Shown here: piece after piece, positions 12,882-15,044 of the stretch | Layout of the letters: each line of letters opens with the position of its first letter | How positions within the stretch are numbered: the stretch's first letter is position 1 | From: JBBAAP01 sp043808305 | Lineage (GTDB): Bacteria > Planctomycetota > MHYJ01 > JACQXL01 | Length of the DNA stretch: 15,044 nt | Direction: 5' to 3' | Assembly (NCBI GenBank): GCA_043808305.1 | Contig: JAZDFB010000042.1 | Span: 1-15,044, forward strand | Made by a program: the position numbers and the translations under genes | Notes under the pieces: generated by a model | What the model was told of the DNA's origin: nothing | What the model saw: only the letters and a program-made list of their open reading frames with translations | The model's database searches: none

Positions 12882-15044
12882 GTGGCTATAAACAAACTAT
12901 CGGATTCCATCCAGTATCTCAAGGGCGTCGGGCCGGCCCGGGCGAAACTGCTCAACCGCCTTAATATCTATACCCTTCAGGACCTGCTCTACTACTTTCC
13001 GCGCACCTATCTGGACCGCTCCAAGCTCAAACCCATCAGCCAGGTCATCAGCGAGTGGCCCGAAGACGAGGTCGTCATCTCCGGCCAGGTCCTGACCATC
13101 AGCGCCTACCGGACCAGGAGCGGTATGCGCATCACAGAAATCGCCGTGGCTGACGACTCCGGCATCATCACCGCCGTCTGGTTCAACCAGCCATTCCTCA
13201 AGAGGGTTTTTGCCAAAGGCCAGAAAATACTGCTGGCCGGCAAGCTGTCCCGTTACTCGCAGTTCGACCCCGCTCTTTGCGGACAAAGGGAGGGTGAGTT
13301 ACGGCGAGGTTATCCTGCAAGGGGTTACGGCCGGACGCCCCAGATTGCCAATGCCGAATACGAAATTATCCCGGAGCACTGGGGCGCCTTTGGCGCCACG
13401 AGCGACGTCCCGACGGATGTCGGGGCAACCTATACGCCCCTCCATACCCAGGGCATAGTCCCCTGCTACGGCCTGACCGAAGGCCTGGGCCAGAAGTTCA
13501 TCCGCCGGCTGATGAAGGACAACGTCCCGGCTTATGCGCCGCTGATGCCGGACGCACTGCCAAAACCGCTGGCCGCCGGGCGTATGCACTTGCCCGACGC
13601 CATAAAGGAAATGCACTTCCCGGCATCTATGGAGTCTATGCTCCCGGCACGGCAACGGCTGGTCTATGAAGAACTGCTCCTGCTCCAGCTGGCGCTGGGA
13701 CTGAAACGCAACCGCATAAAGAAATCATCCGTCAAGTACCCCATCAAGATATCCGAATACCTCGATGGCCGCATCCGAGCGCGCATCCCGTTTACATTAA
13801 CCAAGGCGCAGGAGCGGGTCATCTCAGAGCTCAGGACTGACCTGGAATCGCCCCACCCGATGCACCGCCTGCTCCAGGGCGATGTCGGCTCGGGCAAAAC
13901 CATCGTGGCCATCTACGCTATCTTAGCTGCAATAGGGAACAAGCTCCAGACCGCGCTGATGGCGCCGACCGAAATCCTGGCCGAACAGCACTTTAACACC
14001 GTGTCGCGCCTGCTGGCCGGCTCTCAGGTGCGCATCGCCTTCCTCAAGAGCGGCATCGCCAAGACCGAGCGCCAGTCCGCACTCGATGCCATCAAGCAAG
14101 GCAATATCGACTTAGTCGTCGGCACCCACGCGCTGATACAGAAGGATGTGGAGTTTTCCCGGCTCGGCCTTGTTATCATAGACGAACAGCACAAGTTCGG
14201 CGTCATCCAAAGAGAGACCTTGGTCAATAAAACCGATAACCCCCACCTGCTGGTCATGACCGCCACGCCCATCCCGCGCACATTGGCGCTGACCGCATTC
14301 GGCGACCTGGATGTCTCGACCATAGACCAGCTCCCGCCCGGACGGCAGCCGGTCAAGACCATCCTGCGCGCCTCGCAGAAAATGCCCGAGTCCATCGAGT
14401 TCATCCGCAACCGGATAAAAGAAGGCCGCCAGGTATATTTCGTCTATCCTATCATCGATGAATCTGACAAAATACCGGCCAAGTCCGCCACCCAGATGGC
14501 AAAACAGCTCAAGGAAATATTCTCCGAATACCAGGTGGCGCTGTTGCACGGGCGCAAGACCGACCAGCACAAGGAAAAGATAATGAACGACTTCCGGGCC
14601 GGCAAGATACAGATACTGGTCTCGACCATCGTCATCGAGGTGGGCATAGACGTGCCCAACGCCTCGATAATGGCCATAGAGCACGCCGAGCGCTACGGCC
14701 TGGCTCAGTTACACCAGCTCCGGGGCCGAATCGGCCGGGGCGAGCACAAGTCATACTGCCTGCTCTTCGGCGACTTCACCACCGAGGACGCCGAAAGCCG
14801 GCTCAAGATAATGGAAGCCACCAACGACGGGTTCCGGATAGCCGAGGAAGATTTGCGCATCCGCGGCCCGGGCGAGTTCTTCGGCACCAAGCAGAGCGGC
14901 ATCCCCGAGTTCAGGGTGGCTGACCTAAGCAGGGATTTTGAGGTCCTGAAGCAGACCCGCCAGGACGCCCAGGCGTTACTGGCCACCGACCCCTTCCTGC
15001 AATCACCACACAATCAACGATTATTGAATGCTATCAAACAACAG
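12882..15044 (+). CDS. recG: ATP-dependent DNA helicase RecG, C-terminus cut by window edge
   Basis: RecG remodels stalled replication forks and Holliday junctions. 721 codons are open to the window edge with no stop. The order is an N-terminal wedge with SIQYLKGVGPARAKLL (9-24) and an OB fold (about 55-160), then Walker A GDVGSGKT (333-340), DEQH box (434-437), TATPIPRT (460-467), motif VI QLHQLRGRIGRG (609-620), and the translocation motif with DLRIRGPGEFFGTKQSG (657-673). The GTG at 12882 is chosen because an in-frame TAA lies at 12876-12878 and it is the only start codon before the conserved N-terminus; no ribosome-binding site is visible. Two insertions relative to typical RecG stand out, at about 128-154 and 167-184; the second contains two DNA hairpins. 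Composition is clearly more GC-rich than in the genes at the left. Few residues should be missing. Confidence 0.95.
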   Translation, partial: MAINKLSDSIQYLKGVGPARAKLLNRLNIYTLQDLLYYFPRTYLDRSKLKPISQVISEWPEDEVVISGQVLTISAYRTRSGMRITEIAVADDSGIITAVWFNQPFLKRVFAKGQKILLAGKLSRYSQFDPALCGQREGELRRGYPARGYGRTPQIANAEYEIIPEHWGAFGATSDVPTDVGATYTPLHTQGIVPCYGLTEGLGQKFIRRLMKDNVPAYAPLMPDALPKPLAAGRMHLPDAIKEMHFPASMESMLPARQRLVYEELLLLQLALGLKRNRIKKSSVKYPIKISEYLDGRIRARIPFTLTKAQERVISELRTDLESPHPMHRLLQGDVGSGKTIVAIYAILAAIGNKLQTALMAPTEILAEQHFNTVSRLLAGSQVRIAFLKSGIAKTERQSALDAIKQGNIDLVVGTHALIQKDVEFSRLGLVIIDEQHKFGVIQRETLVNKTDNPHLLVMTATPIPRTLALTAFGDLDVSTIDQLPPGRQPVKTILRASQKMPESIEFIRNRIKEGRQVYFVYPIIDESDKIPAKSATQMAKQLKEIFSEYQVALLHGRKTDQHKEKIMNDFRAGKIQILVSTIVIEVGIDVPNASIMAIEHAERYGLAQLHQLRGRIGRGEHKSYCLLFGDFTTEDAESRLKIMEATNDGFRIAEEDLRIRGPGEFFGTKQSGIPEFRVADLSRDFEVLKQTRQDAQALLATDPFLQSPHNQRLLNAIKQQ
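13383..13424 (+). repeat. Twin hairpins inside the recG reading frame
   Basis: GGCGCC-TTT-GGCGCC (13383-13397) and CCCGAC-GGAT-GTCGGG (13409-13424) lie 11 bases apart within recG, in the segment coding for residues about 168-182, where the protein has extra residues. The bases just after the second hairpin (GGGGCAACCTA) resemble the right end of the palindrome upstream of hisS (GGGGCAACTACA), which also has two hairpins. The stretch may be a small palindromic element captured in frame. Confidence 0.5.

Noticed and set aside
14112..14684. 190-codon and other minus-strand frames within 12897-15013
   Set aside because: They are opposite recG, which is open throughout and has every helicase motif. 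The minus-strand translations show no recognisable domain.

Overview
The window looks like chromosomal DNA of an uncultured bacterium. Planctomycetota or a related PVC/candidate lineage is my best guess, at low confidence. The main hints are an ECF sigma factor paired with a membrane anti-sigma factor fused to a squalene-cyclase-like alpha/alpha-toroid domain, several secreted or lipoprotein genes with no recognisable family, and short palindromic repeats between and possibly inside genes. There are no phage genes, insertion sequences, tRNAs or CRISPR arrays. Base composition changes along the window: the left third is clearly AT-rich, while hisS and especially recG at the right are GC-rich.

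Layout. Positions 1-1873 (minus strand) hold the start of the ribosome-assembly GTPase Der, cut by the window edge, and upstream of it a GAF/HD-GYP/PilZ cyclic-di-GMP phosphodiesterase. From 1979 a plus-strand cluster runs thiL (thiamine-phosphate kinase), tsaE (tRNA t6A synthesis), an M42 aminopeptidase, an ECF sigma factor and its fused anti-sigma factor. A repeat-bearing spacer (6641-6833) follows, then a TPR lipoprotein. That lipoprotein gene converges almost end to end with the RNase P RNA gene rnpB (minus strand, 8186-8544). The minus-strand RNase HI gene upstream of rnpB has no stop codon before rnpB and reads 82 nt into it. A divergent promoter region near 9050-9100 separates RNase HI from a plus-strand gene for a membrane-anchored coiled-coil protein. 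The minus-strand pair hisS and a secreted protein of unknown function follows (11252-12541 and 10278-11249). A 340-bp spacer with two different palindromic elements then separates hisS from recG, which runs off the right edge.

How the genes relate. Most are housekeeping genes: Der, ThiL, TsaE, RNase P, RNase HI, HisRS and RecG. Two regulatory modules stand out: the c-di-GMP phosphodiesterase, whose PilZ domain should itself bind c-di-GMP, and the ECF/anti-sigma pair with a possible autoregulatory promoter. The most unusual items are the same-strand overlap of RNase HI with RNase P RNA, a roughly 90-bp repeat present twice, a palindrome upstream of hisS that reads as a terminator hairpin toward hisS, and lineage-specific insertions in recG, one of which contains two hairpins.
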